From the NCBI GenBank assembly GCA_949361645.1, contig OX442417.1:5593700-5657699 (forward strand): DNA of 64,000 nt, in the 5' to 3' direction. The position numbers were made by a program, and so were the translations under genes. Shown here piece after piece: positions 1 through 12,600 of the stretch. The DNA is from Spongilla lacustris. Taxonomy: Eukaryota; Porifera; Demospongiae; Spongillida; Spongillidae. The stretch's first letter is position 1. Each line of letters begins with the position of its first letter. A model generated the notes under the pieces. That model ran no database searches. It worked only from the letters and a program-made list of their open reading frames with translations, and was not told the DNA's origin.

Positions 1-94
1 TTCTGAATGGAAAAGAAAAAAATGTCTTTCACAAATGTTGACCATGCACTACCTTGTTCTCCACTCTATCGCCCCATGATTAGCAGCCAGCCAG

Positions 95-425
95 TTGGGT
101 GTGCCATAGGGGTGCTGACCCCTCACCACTGAGCCTGACTGGGACAAACGGGTAATGCTGGTTACCGCCAGTTTGCCAGTTTGCCACACCCCTGAATTTG
201 ATTTAATTGCATAATGGCTCAAGTTTTGAAACCCTGAAATAATATCTGACCCCAAATACATAGATTATCTACAGGAACAGAGTAAGGGACTAAATCACCT
301 AGAAAAGATACTCACATAGAGCCCGCAGTTTTTCTAAGAATTTCTGTCCAGAGGGACCAGGTTCCTTAGGGACGTCAGGAGGTGCCTGGTCCCCTAGACT
401 GAGAAGAGACTGAAATTGTGAGTGG
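95..425. repeat. Duplicated block, copy 1 (partner at 1538-1775)
   Basis: The sequence from the GTGCCATAGGGGTGCTGACC motif through the CCTAGAAAAGATACTCAC motif recurs at 1538-1775 in the same order and orientation with scattered substitutions and small indels. No coding potential is visible. With the neighbouring 478-1478 / 2715-3300 pair it shows that roughly the first 1.5 kb was tandemly duplicated and then interrupted. It probably lies in an intron of gene A, whose first visible exon starts at 3466. Confidence 0.7.
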
Positions 426-477
426 GCGATTTGGTCCCATGGGTCATTATTTCGTTGCATTCATGTCCATTGTTTTC

Positions 478-1478
478 TAATGTTATGTCTGAGTGAGGTG
501 TAGCATCATAACGTAACATTCAACAAATTGCAACTGAATGCAGATACAATGTGGGGAGTTGGAACTTCAATTGTAGTTTGCCCCATTGTATTTGGCTGAA
601 TTCATGGTTTGTAAGTATTTAATTCCTGCAAAGCTCACCTTAACACAAATGACAAATTTCTTTTAACAAAAGAGGACCAGTGAAACTCCTACAAGGACTA
701 AGGGCTAGCAAAGTTTCAAAGTTCGATAATATCATCCCATTTCTACTTGCCAGTAACCAAGGTCAACAATGAATTCTCGAATTCTCCCCACGTTGTGACT
801 GCATTCAGTTGCAGGATTAAAAATCAAGGGACAATATGGTTCTCTCTTATTTAGAACATAGGTGAAGGACATGGTCCCTTTGCTGGCTTTTGGATCCTGC
901 CATTCAGCATATCATCAATCAGGTGCATGCTTTTACCTCCTTTCAAAAATGTACCAGTAGTTATCATGGAAACTGCTTAAATTGGCCTTGCATCTTCTGT
1001 GTCATTCTTCAAATATAATAAGCTGGCAGGAAATGTCCTCTCTCACCTATGGTTATAAGTCCTCCATGCCACATAATGAACTGAATTCCATTGCTGCACA
1101 CTGGTCATTTCCAAGGTCAACAAATGTCCCTATCTTGTAATTTTTGCAAGGATGGTGTCATAGTGATTGCATTGATGAACCCGTACATTTTTTTTTCTGA
1201 CACTCGGCAGACCCTTGCATGGATTGCTGGATTCTGAGAATATGTTCCAGCATTCCTGAATGCTTTAGCACATATACAGCTATGAGATTGGTCAATAACT
1301 AATAAAAAGATAACCTTTAACCTTTTGTCCCCCCACAAACCCTTAATCCATCTGCAGCTGTGATGCTTTAGGGTCTGGGTACGTGGTATAGGATGGACGT
1401 TCAAAAATCTGTTTTTTCCGGCATCATTTTGATTCAATCTATTTATTAACAGTTTCTGGATATCCTCCAATCAACCAG
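478..1478 (-). pseudogene. Antisense gene remnant, copy 1
   Basis: On the minus strand a broken frame reads peptides that recur in two other places in the window (2715-3300 and 31590-32110). One example is a stretch around CSNGIQFIMWHGGLI, and another is the segment 1117-1470, which encodes 117 residues including SCRWIKGLWGDKR. Stops and frameshifts interrupt it. I do not recognise the family. Because all three copies sit upstream of EGF exons of genes A and B, the remnant was carried along when the EGF gene duplicated. It could be a decayed transposon gene or a nested host gene. Confidence 0.45.
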
Positions 1479-1537
1479 CACACCACCTACCACCATTGGA
1501 GGTGCTTTTGCGCCGTTAATGCATTCGGTATTGTCAA

Positions 1538-1775
1538 ACCGTGCCATAGGGGTGCTGACCCCTCTTCACTGAGCCTGACTGGGACCAGAATGGATGATTG
1601 CATAATGGCTTAAGTATTGAAAAACCCTGAAATAATATCTGGCCCAAAGAATATAGATTATATACAGGAACAGAGTAAGGGACTCAATCACCTAGAAAAG
1701 ATACTCACGTAGAACCCGCGCTAGTAATTTCTGTCAGAGGGACCGGGTTCTTTAGGGAGGTGCCTGATCCCTTGA
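1538..1775. repeat. Duplicated block, copy 2 (partner at 95-425)
   Basis: Second copy of the block at 95-425, slightly shortened. It ends in a G-tract at 1785-1808, where the hairpin-rich insertion begins. Confidence 0.65.
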
Positions 1776-1806
1776 ATTTAGAAGTGGGGGGGGGAGGGGG
1801 GGGGGG

Positions 1807-1945
1807 GTGATGTCACGCAAAAATTGTACCGGGCGAAAAATGAACCGCCCGGTACAATTTCCACAACCAAAATTGTACCGGGCGGTACAATTTTGGTTGC
1901 AAAAAGAAAGTGTACCGGCCTTGCCAAAAGTGTACCGGGTAGTGA
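1807..1945. repeat. Hairpin-rich TGTACCGGGCG element
   Basis: Five copies of TGTACCGG / CCGGTACA occur in about 140 bp in both orientations. Positions 1864-1879 and 1884-1899 form a perfect 16-bp inverted repeat around a 4-base GGGC loop. It sits between the two halves of the duplicated block, so it looks like an inserted foldback or MITE-like element. No ORF of note. Confidence 0.5.
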
Positions 1946-2714
1946 GAAAGGACTGTTGGCTATATACATGTAGGATGTCGGATTACATATTCTGCTAGTT
2001 TAATACATGTTGTACACATGCAGTTTGCTGAAATAAAAACTTAAACCTACAGTTGTATATAGTTGGTAATTCTGACACTATAGTGCACTTCACTGAGCAT
2101 AGCACTATATTCAATCTCCATTTCTTCGTCAACCAATTCTTCCATGCCTATATTATCAAGCAAAGCGATTAGAGAGTTATTACCTAATTAAGCCCCGTGG
2201 TTGAAGGAGTGTAAAATGTATAAATAATCACACAGGGTTACACTATATATAAATTACATGATACTTGAGGTGCCCAATACAGAGGCTGCTGTAGCGCAAT
2301 GGACACTCTGGATAAGGAAAGAGAGGGACTGGTGATTGTGAGGGATGCTCTGCTGACTCCTGCTGATATCAGTGAACAATCTGAGAGCCAAGGGTACCTT
2401 AGGCCTGACTCTCAATTGCAAAATAGTGGGATTTGGACAGCAGAATATACTTCTCCGTCTTTCTGGCTTTAGCAGCTGTGGCTACAGCTCTAGCTCCCTT
2501 TGTTGCACAGATACGTATAAGGTTGCGAAGGTGTGCGGCAAGACAAGTAAAGTCACTGGCATGGGTAGACTTTCATGGGGCAATATAGAAACATCCGTCA
2601 GGGCTGAATTGCATAGGCCAATGGGCTCAAGGGTTGATGGTACATCCACTGCAGCTAGTGACCTATGTACGATGGCATTGACAAGCCAGACTGAAGTTGC
2701 GCACAAGCCATTGT

Positions 2715-3300
2715 TTTCTAATGTTATGTCCATCAATTCTGTGTGAGGTGTAGCATCATAATATAACATTCAACAAATTGCAACTGAATGCAGTCTCACA
2801 ACATGAAATTCTATTGTAGAAAGTAATAAATTCCTGCATAGCTCACCTTAGCACAAATGAGAAAAATGAAATTGAAATTGGCCTTGCATCTCACCTTTGG
2901 TTATAAGCCCTCCATGCCACGTAATGAACTGGATTCCATTGCTGCACACTGCATGGTCATTTACAAGATCAATAAATGTCTCCACTTTGTAACCTTTGCA
3001 AGTATGGTGTCATAGTGATTGCATTGAACCCATTCTTTTTTTTCTGACACCTGGCAGAGCCTTGTATGGATTACTGGAGTCTGAGAATATGTTCCAGCAT
3101 TCCTGAATGCTTTAACTACTTAACTGCACAAATGCAGCCATGAGAATGGTCAATAACTAAACATAACTTTTTCTCCCCCACACAAACCCTAAATTCATCC
3201 ACAGCTGTGATGCTTTAGGGTCTAGGTACGTGGTATAGGATGATTCTCAAATGTTCCAATATTCAAGCTATTTATTAACGATTTCTGGATATCCAATGCT
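2715..3300 (-). pseudogene. Antisense gene remnant, copy 2
   Basis: Diverged copy of 478-1478, offset by about 2.2 kb at its left end. It keeps the minus-strand peptide CSNGIQFITWHGGL but is shortened and frame-broken. It ends shortly before the first visible EGF exon of gene A. Function unknown. Confidence 0.45.
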
Positions 3301-3465
3301 ATTTACATTAACCATGCAGCTTCAAATTAGACAGTCTGACTATCTTGTTTATAGTACAACATTATGCATAGCACGTTTAATAGTATGATGCCAGTGTATG
3401 TCATGTGTGCTTGACTGTATTTAATTTATTGTGGTGTTTGCATCTGAATATTTTTTGAAACTCAG

Positions 3466-3721
3466 ATATTAATGAATGCTTAACCAACAATGGAGGATGT
3501 TTTCAAATCTGTACAAACACCAATGGAAGTTACATATGCTCCTGTATGACTGGGTATATGCTGAATATTTATAATGGCTCATGTGAAGGTAAGAATTGTA
3601 ATTATAATCATTTCATATGCTTGAATTGCCTTGGTAAGTGAATTCACAATTGGTTTAAATATATATATATAATTATAATATAATTATATATATATAATTA
3701 TAATTATATATATATAATTAT

Positions 3722-3772
<51 letters not shown>

Positions 3773-6705
3773 TCGCAGACGTAAATGAGTGTTTAACCAA
3801 TAATGGGAATTGTTCACAAAACTGCACCAACTCTATTGGAAGCTACACATGTTCATGCAACACTGGTTATGTTTTGAATGCCAATGCCAGTACTTGTTCT
3901 GGTAAGTGAATCCTCAATCTGTTTGACAAATATCAGTATATATCATCACAGATGTGAATGAGTGCTTAACAAATAATGGAAATTGTTCACAAATCTGTAC
4001 AAACACCAATGGAAGTTACATATGCTCCTGTATGACTGGGTATATGCTGAATATTTATACTGGCTCTTGTAAAGGTAAGAATTATAATAATTATTATTAT
4101 ACATGTATTATATTCCTCAATTGCCTTAATTTCATCTCTCATAATAGATATCAACGAGTGCTCGTCCAATAATGGTGGTTGTTCTCAAATATGTAATAAC
4201 TCTATTGGAAGCTATGCATGCTTGTGTGTTACTGGGTACACTTTATCCAATGATACCAAGGATTGTGAAGGTAACAGGAAAATATTTTATTTAAGAACAT
4301 GACGTATATGCACTGTTCATTGGCAGACATTGACGAATGCGCAGTAAATAATGGAAGCTGTGTGGACGTATGTACTAACACAAATGGTAGCTATTTCTGC
4401 TCTTGCAATGCTGGTTCTCTGCTTGGTGCCAATGCAAAGACATGTACTGGTAAGTGGACCCAAATAACTCAAAGTCATCTGCCTCTTCAGTTTGACCTGA
4501 AAAATAAAAATGAGTGTGCATCCAAATGATAGAAGCAATATTGAATTTCCTTGTTAAACAAGTTAGACTGACTGCATAATTTTTTTGCGTAAATGTGTCC
4601 TTGTGCACACAACTTGCAAGTTGGACTTAATGAATACAGGCCTTCCTAGAATCAAGACCTTTAAACATTACATTCTAACCTGGTACTGTTAGATACACTG
4701 GTTAAATAAAGACTCGTTGATTTATAGATTTGCTGTTTTAGATTTACAGCAATAATTAAAGGTGATGTAAATTTTATGTGACCAGCATGTCTTCTTTGCT
4801 ACTGGTATATGATAAACATAAAATGAGTGCTTCATATAGCTTTATTTAATGGATTCAATGTATTAATTACTTAGATACATTGCAATTATTAACATTAAAC
4901 TGTTGGAGTTTTAAATACTGTGCACACTTGAGCATCAAGATTGAGGCTTAAGCGCTTATGAGCAGGTTGTGTCTGTATTCTTTTGGCAGTAGCCTGGGGA
5001 CCAGAGGCCCAAGTCATGTTTTTCCTCCTAGCTTCTCACCAGGCTCTATACAGTCACATGTTGCAAATTTGAACTACACTGTACATCATAGGCAAAATTA
5101 GTTTCTGGATAAATGCAGAGTTCTACTCTCACAAGGTTTCCCACCACAGTATATCAGAATAGGGTACATATGCATACATGTGTAATACAATATATTCTGT
5201 AATCTTCACATGTGTTGTCATATTATATTGATCAATAAACTATGTATTAGATTTCGTGTTGTTAGGAATTTTATATTGTTTGACTAAATGGACTGTTAAT
5301 TTTATATGATATTTTACAAGTGCTTTATATTCTGTTTTACTTACACTCTCCTTGCTACTTTAAGTCTTAATGAAATATGAAGCATAGTTCTGTTTTTATT
5401 CCACAGCTTTCTCTCAAACTCTAAATGCAGTTTTGATCACTCTTGCTGGATATACAACTGCCACTGTATGTCAAACAGTATAATAATGTACTGGAATAAC
5501 CTATCATGTGTATATCTATGCATAGTTCACTATGGAAATTCAGGCAAAATTTGTGCGGACTGTTCAGAACTTGGTCATGATGTATTGTAGCCGAAGGATA
5601 TGTTCAAGGTACTATTGCTGATGAGACTTGCAATTGTGTATGCATATGATTATTTTTGTAAACACAGACAAGTTTCAAGTGGTCAGTACTTGGCAATAAT
5701 CAGAAATTTGGCCAACAATGCAGCTGGCCAGCTAGTGGTCACCCTGCAGGTACAGACAGCGACCACACTGCTAAGTGCTCCTACTGTTAGGGCAGCACTT
5801 ATGGTAAGTATATAGCATTCAGATTGCTATAGTGAGGAGAGAGATACTTTTTTCCCCCCAGCAAAACAATACTTTCATTGTCACAATTGACTTCACCGTT
5901 GTCAATGTTGAGCCATATTCAGCTCCCTCTCCTTCAGCTCCCTCTCCTCTACTAAGCACAGGACAAATTGCTGGAATTGTTATTGGATCTGTTGCTGCTG
6001 CTCTCATCATGATTGTCATCTTGATTGTGCTGGTTCTTTGTATCAAGCGGTACTGGTAAGTACAGTGTCTCAAATTGATGTCAAATGTTTTTAATTAGTG
6101 CAATGTAGCCCATCAGTGAAATAGAAGGTAAAATGTGAAATGGCTAATCCAAAGTAATAAAATGAAAAGGCTTTTATTTACAAGTTTAATATTAAATTGG
6201 ACATAATTATGGGATTTATTATCTATTGGCTGGCTCTGGAGAGCTGTAATCAAAACTTGCAACGGTTATAAATCAAAACTTCCTAGATTGCAGTGCTGTA
6301 GCAATGTAGCCAACAATGCAATGAGCGCAAGTAAACTAACAACCAGTATAGCAACCAATTTTCCACTCTGTTAGTGTTCGAGTACACATGTGAATATCAC
6401 ACGCATTCCATAGCTGCCTGTCTGGACACCGTTGTGACTCGAGCATAGCACGGCAGGCATTATTTCCCTGCACAAGTATCCTTATATGACTTTTTCCCAC
6501 ACTCTTATATAGTGCTGGCAAAATGAAGTTTGATATCGTCAAAGTGGAACCGAACTCGAAAGAAATGCAAACTGTATTTGATAATGAGTATACCACAGGC
6601 GCAGAAGTACGGGTTGATGGAAACACAAAGATTGTAACTGTTTATCCCACCCACATGGAAACCAACAATGTGATGACTGCTGAAAATAAAGACACAGTTC
6701 TTTAA
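3466..6705 (+). CDS. Gene A, 3' part: EGF-repeat single-pass membrane protein
   Basis: Exons by splice sites are 3466-3588, 3779-3901, 3952-4074, 4148-4270 and 4327-4449 (five EGF units, each 123 bp, phase 1), then 5407-5465, 5526-5608, 5668-5803, 5862-6055 and 6513-6705. Each EGF unit starts D-(V/I)-(N/D)-E-C and has six cysteines, the calcium-binding type. The next three exons encode a juxtamembrane module of unknown fold, perhaps SEA-like. Exon 5862-6055 carries a short Pro/Ser linker and a hydrophobic helix ([20 protein letters not shown]) ending in CIKRY. The last exon is a roughly 64-residue cytoplasmic tail with an F-D-N-E-Y motif and a TAA stop. Extracellular N-terminus and cytoplasmic C-terminus follow from the order. 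The 5' end is off-window. It is a paralogue of the 3' end of gene B, exon for exon with identical phases. Ligand and role unknown; adhesion or receptor function is inference. Confidence 0.82.
3660..3770. repeat. (AT)n / ATAATTAT microsatellite
   Basis: Alternating A/T tract filling the short intron between the first two visible EGF exons of gene A. Confidence 0.9.
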
Positions 6706-8148
6706 AAACAAATGATGGCTTGACTATCCAGTGCATTTTGACTTTAATGAATACAGTCGCACTTTGTAGTACATCTAGTTTTCTGCCATGCACATTGAAT
6801 CAATGCACATGGTGTTCAAGTAGATACTACTGTAAGCGGGCATGTACAGTGTGTACGTGATGTGGCAGGCTAAATTAACCACCATCATATATAGAGTAGA
6901 AGGATAGAAACAAATCACGTGAGCCATAGACTGTACATAGACTTTTTAAGCGCGCAGTCCTACATCAAGCAGTAACTCTCATATACGTACCTTGAATGTA
7001 CGGTATAACTCGCGTAACGAGAAACCGAAAGTTTAGCTCTTTGTTGATATTAAACCAGAAGGCAAAGGCAATCATTTTTAAGTTTGGTTCCAGTCGCCAG
7101 ACCGTTTGCTTTAAGAGAACAAAAAAGCTCGTACTGACTTCGTTCCCAGACCGATTTTTCTCCATAGTGGGTAAGTATACACATGTATAACTCGAGAGCG
7201 CCAATTACACCAATAGATGTAGAATTTATCTATACCGAGGCATTACCGACTGCCCCTTGATGTCAGATTTAAACTATAGGATTCTAGTACAGACTTTCTA
7301 GTTTGCTAATGTTTAGCCACACCCTCGCGCTTTGTGACATATCATACAGTATACTGTATACATTTCTGACATTTGAACACGGACCGGAATTTAGCTACCT
7401 CCCTAATGTGATTGGTATAGTATAGCACGTGATGGGCCACGTACCGTGCACGTGTACACCTCCTTGAAGACGAGCTGGAACTAGTAACTATTTGTGATAC
7501 CAGCCGGTTTTTTTTTTCTCGCTGCTTTGAGGTTTTTTTCCTCACTGTTGTTTTTTTTCCCGTGAGGGGGTGTGGGCCGTAATCGTGTGACAGCGTGCAC
7601 AATAAAGTTCAACCAATACTCTATTTTGGTCACTTGGGTGGAAGGGAGGTGCTATACAGTGGGAGCATACCACGCAGGGCCAGGGGCGGAACCAGGGGCG
7701 CGGCGCCAGCGAAGGGGGATAGGCAACGGCGGGGCGGGGAAATCGATTAATAGACTGTGGGACTGGGTGGGGAAGAGGTGTGGGTGTACGTTTCGCAACG
7801 GGAGAGAGGGGGGGGGAGGGGGGGGGGCATCCCTCGATCCTCTGCTAGCGGATTATATCCGTGGGGGACAATTTCCACTAGCAGATTATGTCCGGAGGGA
7901 TAAAATCTGCGCGGGGGGGGAGGGGGGGGGGGGGGGGGGGGACAACGGTACGTCGCGTTTTGTTCCACATCACCACACTGATTTTCGATCGTAATCTCTA
8001 AAACCGGCTAGCCTCGGTCAGATGTGGCTCATTGTGCATGCGAATTTGATGCGATACATCATCGCATCAGTTTTTCGCGGGTTACCTTCGCAATGACCGG
8101 AAGTAGCCGGTTTTTGGACACTTTTACACTCCCTTGGTGACTGGGCAC
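6706..8148. other. Intergenic region between genes A and B
   Basis: No supported exon. It holds G-tracts at about 7809-7827 and 7912-7941 and repeats of a GGATTATATCCG-like motif. Short open frames here are low complexity. Confidence 0.5.
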
Positions 8149-8221
8149 TATATAGGAATCCGTATCTGACCGTACGCGTTTAACCAACTTTGGTCCTGTT
8201 CGTTTGGTTACAAATAAGGGT
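8149..8221 (+). promoter_or_regulatory. Possible TATA promoter and 5' UTR exon of gene B
   Basis: TATATAGG at 8149-8156 is followed about 65 bp later by a consensus donor, AAGG then GTAAGT, with the cut after 8219. This would make a small non-coding first exon (roughly 8180-8219) that splices towards the signal-peptide exon near 9467. There is no transcript evidence, so the assignment is inference. Confidence 0.25.
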
Positions 8222-9466
8222 AAGTTGCAAGAGTCTATAATGGGGATGATTGCTGAATTGGCATTAATTGCTTACACATGCATGTATAATATTGTGTAGC
8301 TTGCAAGAGCAGTCAGGCTATATAATATATTATTTGTATTTAGTTCACTATTGCACGAGTGTGGCTCGACGTCATACGTTCAACGCCTTTTAGTTTGCTA
8401 GCTAGTATTTAAGCCCCGTTGACAACTGAAAAGGAGAGGGTTTGGAAAAACAGGCATCCAAAGTCCTAATACGAGGTGATAGGAAGAAGCCTCGGCTTTT
8501 GAAATGGCACGATTAATAGCTTGCTGGTGTGAATTCCACATTTCTGTTGCCTAATTACCTCCTTTTCGTGCGCGCGAGGCTGTAATTCCACACCGCTCTG
8601 AAATTTACAAACCAATTTCAAAGTTAGTATTTCGGTTTGAAATAACCAAGTAGTTAGTGATATACGCTTTTCTGTATATGTAATTGTGCAGACATTACAA
8701 GGAATTTTTGTGTGGCATGAAGGGTTTTTGACAAAACAATTGAAGCCATGCTCATTATTAAGGAGTGCAAATTGGTATAATTCAAAGGCAAATTCCAATT
8801 GGTAACTGCAAACATCAGTGTGTAACAACAGAGTCGATTCCAGAAGCTAAAGCAAAATTCTGCCCAGAAAGGCCTGAAACTGCTTGTGCATGGATTCTTC
8901 GTGCCTTGCCCTATTGGGTGAGGTTCCAAGCATGGAGCTAACAAAAGATTGTCATAATTAGATTACACTCTGCTCATGCACAAATTAAGGCATCGCGACA
9001 ATTAGTGGCGACTTGTGTGCGCACAAAACTCGCTTGAAATATGAAAAGAAAAAGAAAAAAGATCATCCTGCATAGCCAATGAATGTATTACTTTTCTCAT
9101 ACGCAAGATGAGAATTTTATGCATTTCTTGGAGTGTGTGGCATTTAAAAAAAAAATTTCATTTACTCAACTTCATGAAGAATTTCAAACATACATGTATA
9201 TAGCCGCTTTGTGCAAAAGAACTATTATGGGCTGGAATTAGCACTGTTAATCAAGCACACATTGATGAGAGAGCTAAAATGTATGGTTATCTGTGCAGCT
9301 TGGTATTTTGTTCTTTGTCTGATTGGAAATCATATAGATATACATGTGTATATCGGTTTCCATATTTCACGTGTACTTTAAAGGGTGTATTTTATGTGCG
9401 TGTCTAATAAAATCTTTGAAATGTTACTTTATCAGTCAAACAATGCCTATATATAGACATTTCACA

Positions 9467-9667
9467 ATGGGATGTCTTCGATGGGCACCTACTGTCCTGC
9501 TGCTCATGTTGAGGTCCTATGGATCAGGGGTACCATTGGCATCCTTCTATCCATTTGGGTCCTCTGCTGGTGATACATCATTGGGCCCCACAAATGATGG
9601 CACATCACCTCCCATTTTGTTGCCATCACCATTTACATTCTTTGGATCACCATTCTCTACTTTATAT
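9467..9667 (+). CDS. Gene B exon: signal peptide and start of NIDO domain
   Basis: ATG at 9467 opens [20 protein letters not shown], a short basic start followed by a hydrophobic core typical of a signal peptide. After this comes F-Y-P-F-G and then [10 protein letters not shown], the usual beginning of a NIDO domain. The donor TAT/GTAAGT after 9667 is phase 0. An in-frame ATG at 9344 would add 41 residues that are not signal-like, so 9467 is preferred. Confidence 0.7.
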
Positions 9668-12600
9668 GTAAGTCAAATATCTCTGCATATAAATAAATTC
9701 GGCTTTCATTTTAACGTAACGCGCAAGCGTAGTTCACGTGCATGAAGTTCCCGCAATGCTTATTTCCGAAGTACGTGCATGTATGCTAAAAAGACATATG
9801 CGAATGCGTAGAAGCCAATATAGTGAGCGTTAAATCAAGTAGTTATCACTTTTTGCGGGAACCTAGCGGGAACCTTAAAAAGGGGTGTGATTAATTGAAA
9901 AACATGGCGCCGGGACTAAAGAGATCGAGGATCGAGTGCGAGGCAATTAAACTGTGCTTGTTCTTGGTAGCGGCTATACGAGCGGGAGATATTTTAGGTC
10001 CGTGGGCATGCAGCATAAAAGTGTGGTGCATGTGAGTGTATTTGAGATTGTGGGTTCGGGTCACAGTAGAAAACTACTTCGGTTGAATGTTAAGATGTAT
10101 CCACACTTTCACACCGAGATTGAGTTAAAACAAATGCAACTGTGTATTGTTTTGTTGTTTTGTGCAAGCCGTTGGCCCCGCTCGTATGAAAATTGATTGC
10201 TCACGTCAGCATGTATAAACTCGGGAATGTTCAAGACAGTGTAACCATCAAATCACGTCGATGGACAGGCTTTATATTTATGGGGAACATAAAACGACTC
10301 TTCCTTTCGTGTAAAATAGGATTAGAATTAATATTGTCAGAAAGACCTTTGTTAGGCACTGCATGCGGAATCCGTGATTTTAGACCGTACAATCCTAGAC
10401 GTCAGAAGAAAATTTTTCTGTTTGCAATTTTTAAAATATTTATTGCCACCATTTGGTAGAAACGATCTGGTAGATTCATTGTGCTTTAGCTTCATTGTGG
10501 CTTACTATATGCATTCAGAACGACTGACGAATGCGTGAGCAATAGTTTTTAAGTTTTAAAACACGCACCGTATTTATTAAGTGTTGTTCGAATCGAATAT
10601 AGTTTTCTGGCCACGATTTTCGACTCTAAAACGCTGCGTCCCCTCCACGGTAAGTACTCTCCCCTCTAGATAATTCATCCTTCTATCTTTCTACGAAGTT
10701 GCATAAAGATTTGACGAAGCGCAGGGTACCTTCTACGATGCCCCAGGATATTGAACATGTTTGGACCAATACATCAAATGGTACTATACACCAGGATCTA
10801 CAAAAACATCATTTTTTATAACTTAGATCATAACTATTGGGTTTGGATCACTAAAAATGTCGGAATTCCTATCTGGCACTGAATTTTCAGGGCCAAAACA
10901 TTAAGGTATCTTCAGGTTAAGGTTTTTGGCTTACAACCCAACAAATGTATTTGATTGCGTGACGTCACTGAGGGTGTGCGTTACTATACAGATAGCCGTG
11001 TACGACGAGTTATCCGCGTCAAACGCCTGATACATTCGATAACAATGGCGGAGTGGTAGATGAATTTAGGTTTTAGGTTTTGTCGTCGTATTGTATCGTG
11101 TGTTCATCATTAGCATGTCTGACCGCGATTATCAACGTTTATCGGCGCTTCAACAAACAAGTAAGTCTCGTTGTTGTAATTGCAACGGCAAACATGCGAA
11201 ATGCTTACGCTGCGTGTGTGCGAGAGCGAAATAGCCATGTACAAATTGCCACCCATCAAATCACGGTCACTGTCAAAACAAAGGATCACTTTCTCAGCCA
11301 AATTGTTTCGTAGTGGCTGAGTCACAGTCAAAGTTACAGATTAATGTTCAACAGCAGCCTTCCTTTCAACCATCTTGCCAGCTGTCCGCGACCACATGTA
11401 GCAGTCTATCAGACGATCTGGTTATTGTCAACAACAGATCAGAGGATCAGGTTAATGTCAATACAACATTTAACAGCTCTTCTCAATCTCCAGTGTCCAT
11501 CATCACCCCCAGGTTATCGGCCCGAGATCAATTGAAATTACCACATCAGTTTACAGAAGACGTGAAAATGCGGCAGGCCTTTGGTGTTCCTCTAGCCAGG
11601 AATACAGGGATTGACAATGATGATACCTGGTGCAAAAGATGGAAAAAAAATCATGTCACAAGATGTAGTTACTACGACCTGCCCGGTGGTGCTGTGGGGA
11701 GACATACTCACACAAGAAATCTCAATGTTATGTAGGGCACGTGTCCGTTCTGAAAGATTCATTGTATTTATAGGCAATATGCTTCAACGTGACAACATGG
11801 TAAAGAAAGGATGTGACATTAGGAGGCTATTGCGACGTCGCATTCAAGCATGGAAAACTGAGATGTATGATGATCTCCTTTTTGAATTTAACAGATGTTC
11901 TAAACAACAGCCAAAGTCACTTCATGCCACATCCAATGAACACCATATCCTTAAAGTATTCACCCATCTAATGTTGAAAGGACAAGTTAGGGCAGCAGTC
12001 CGATGGCTTACCGAGAGAGCAGACAAAGGTGGTGTGCTGGACATATCCACCTATACCAACGATGGCCCAAAGACTGTTCTGGATGTCCTTTTAAAAAGAA
12101 AAACACCCTGATCCTGCCCAATCATCAGCCGAGGCTTTCCTGTCATGCAGTGAGCTATCACCTCTGATAGATGTTGATATCACAGGTTCCCATGTTGAGA
12201 AGGTAGCCCGGCAGATTCAGGGCAGTGCTGGTCCTGGTGGATCCACAGCGTCACATTGGCAAGATTTCCTTCTACGTTATGGAGCACACAGTGCGAAAGT
12301 ACGTGATGCAATTGCAGAACTTGCCATGCATTTAGCTAACAGCATTGTGGAATGGTCAGACATCAGGGCACTTATGTCCAGTCGTTTGATTGCCCTAGAC
12401 AAGTGTCCTGGTGGTGTGCTATTGGAGAGATTCCCAGACGTATATCTTATGCAAAGTCATTGCTATGGCAACACGTGATGACATTACAGATCTGTGTGGC
12501 ATAGACCAGTTATGCTCAGGCTTGAAAAGTGGTATTGAAGGTTCAGTACATGCTATGAGAGAGCTGTATGAGGAAAAACACTCAGATGGGGTTACTACTT

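Noticed and set aside
7572..7994. 140-codon Gly/Arg-rich frame
   Set aside because: Driven by G-tracts; no start or splice context and no motif.
8035..8070. GATGCGAT / ATCGCATC inverted repeat
   Set aside because: Only 8 bp stems; not more than expected by chance in this length of sequence.
9904..10035. 43-codon ORF opening ATGGCG
   Set aside because: Too short, inside an intron, no conserved motif.
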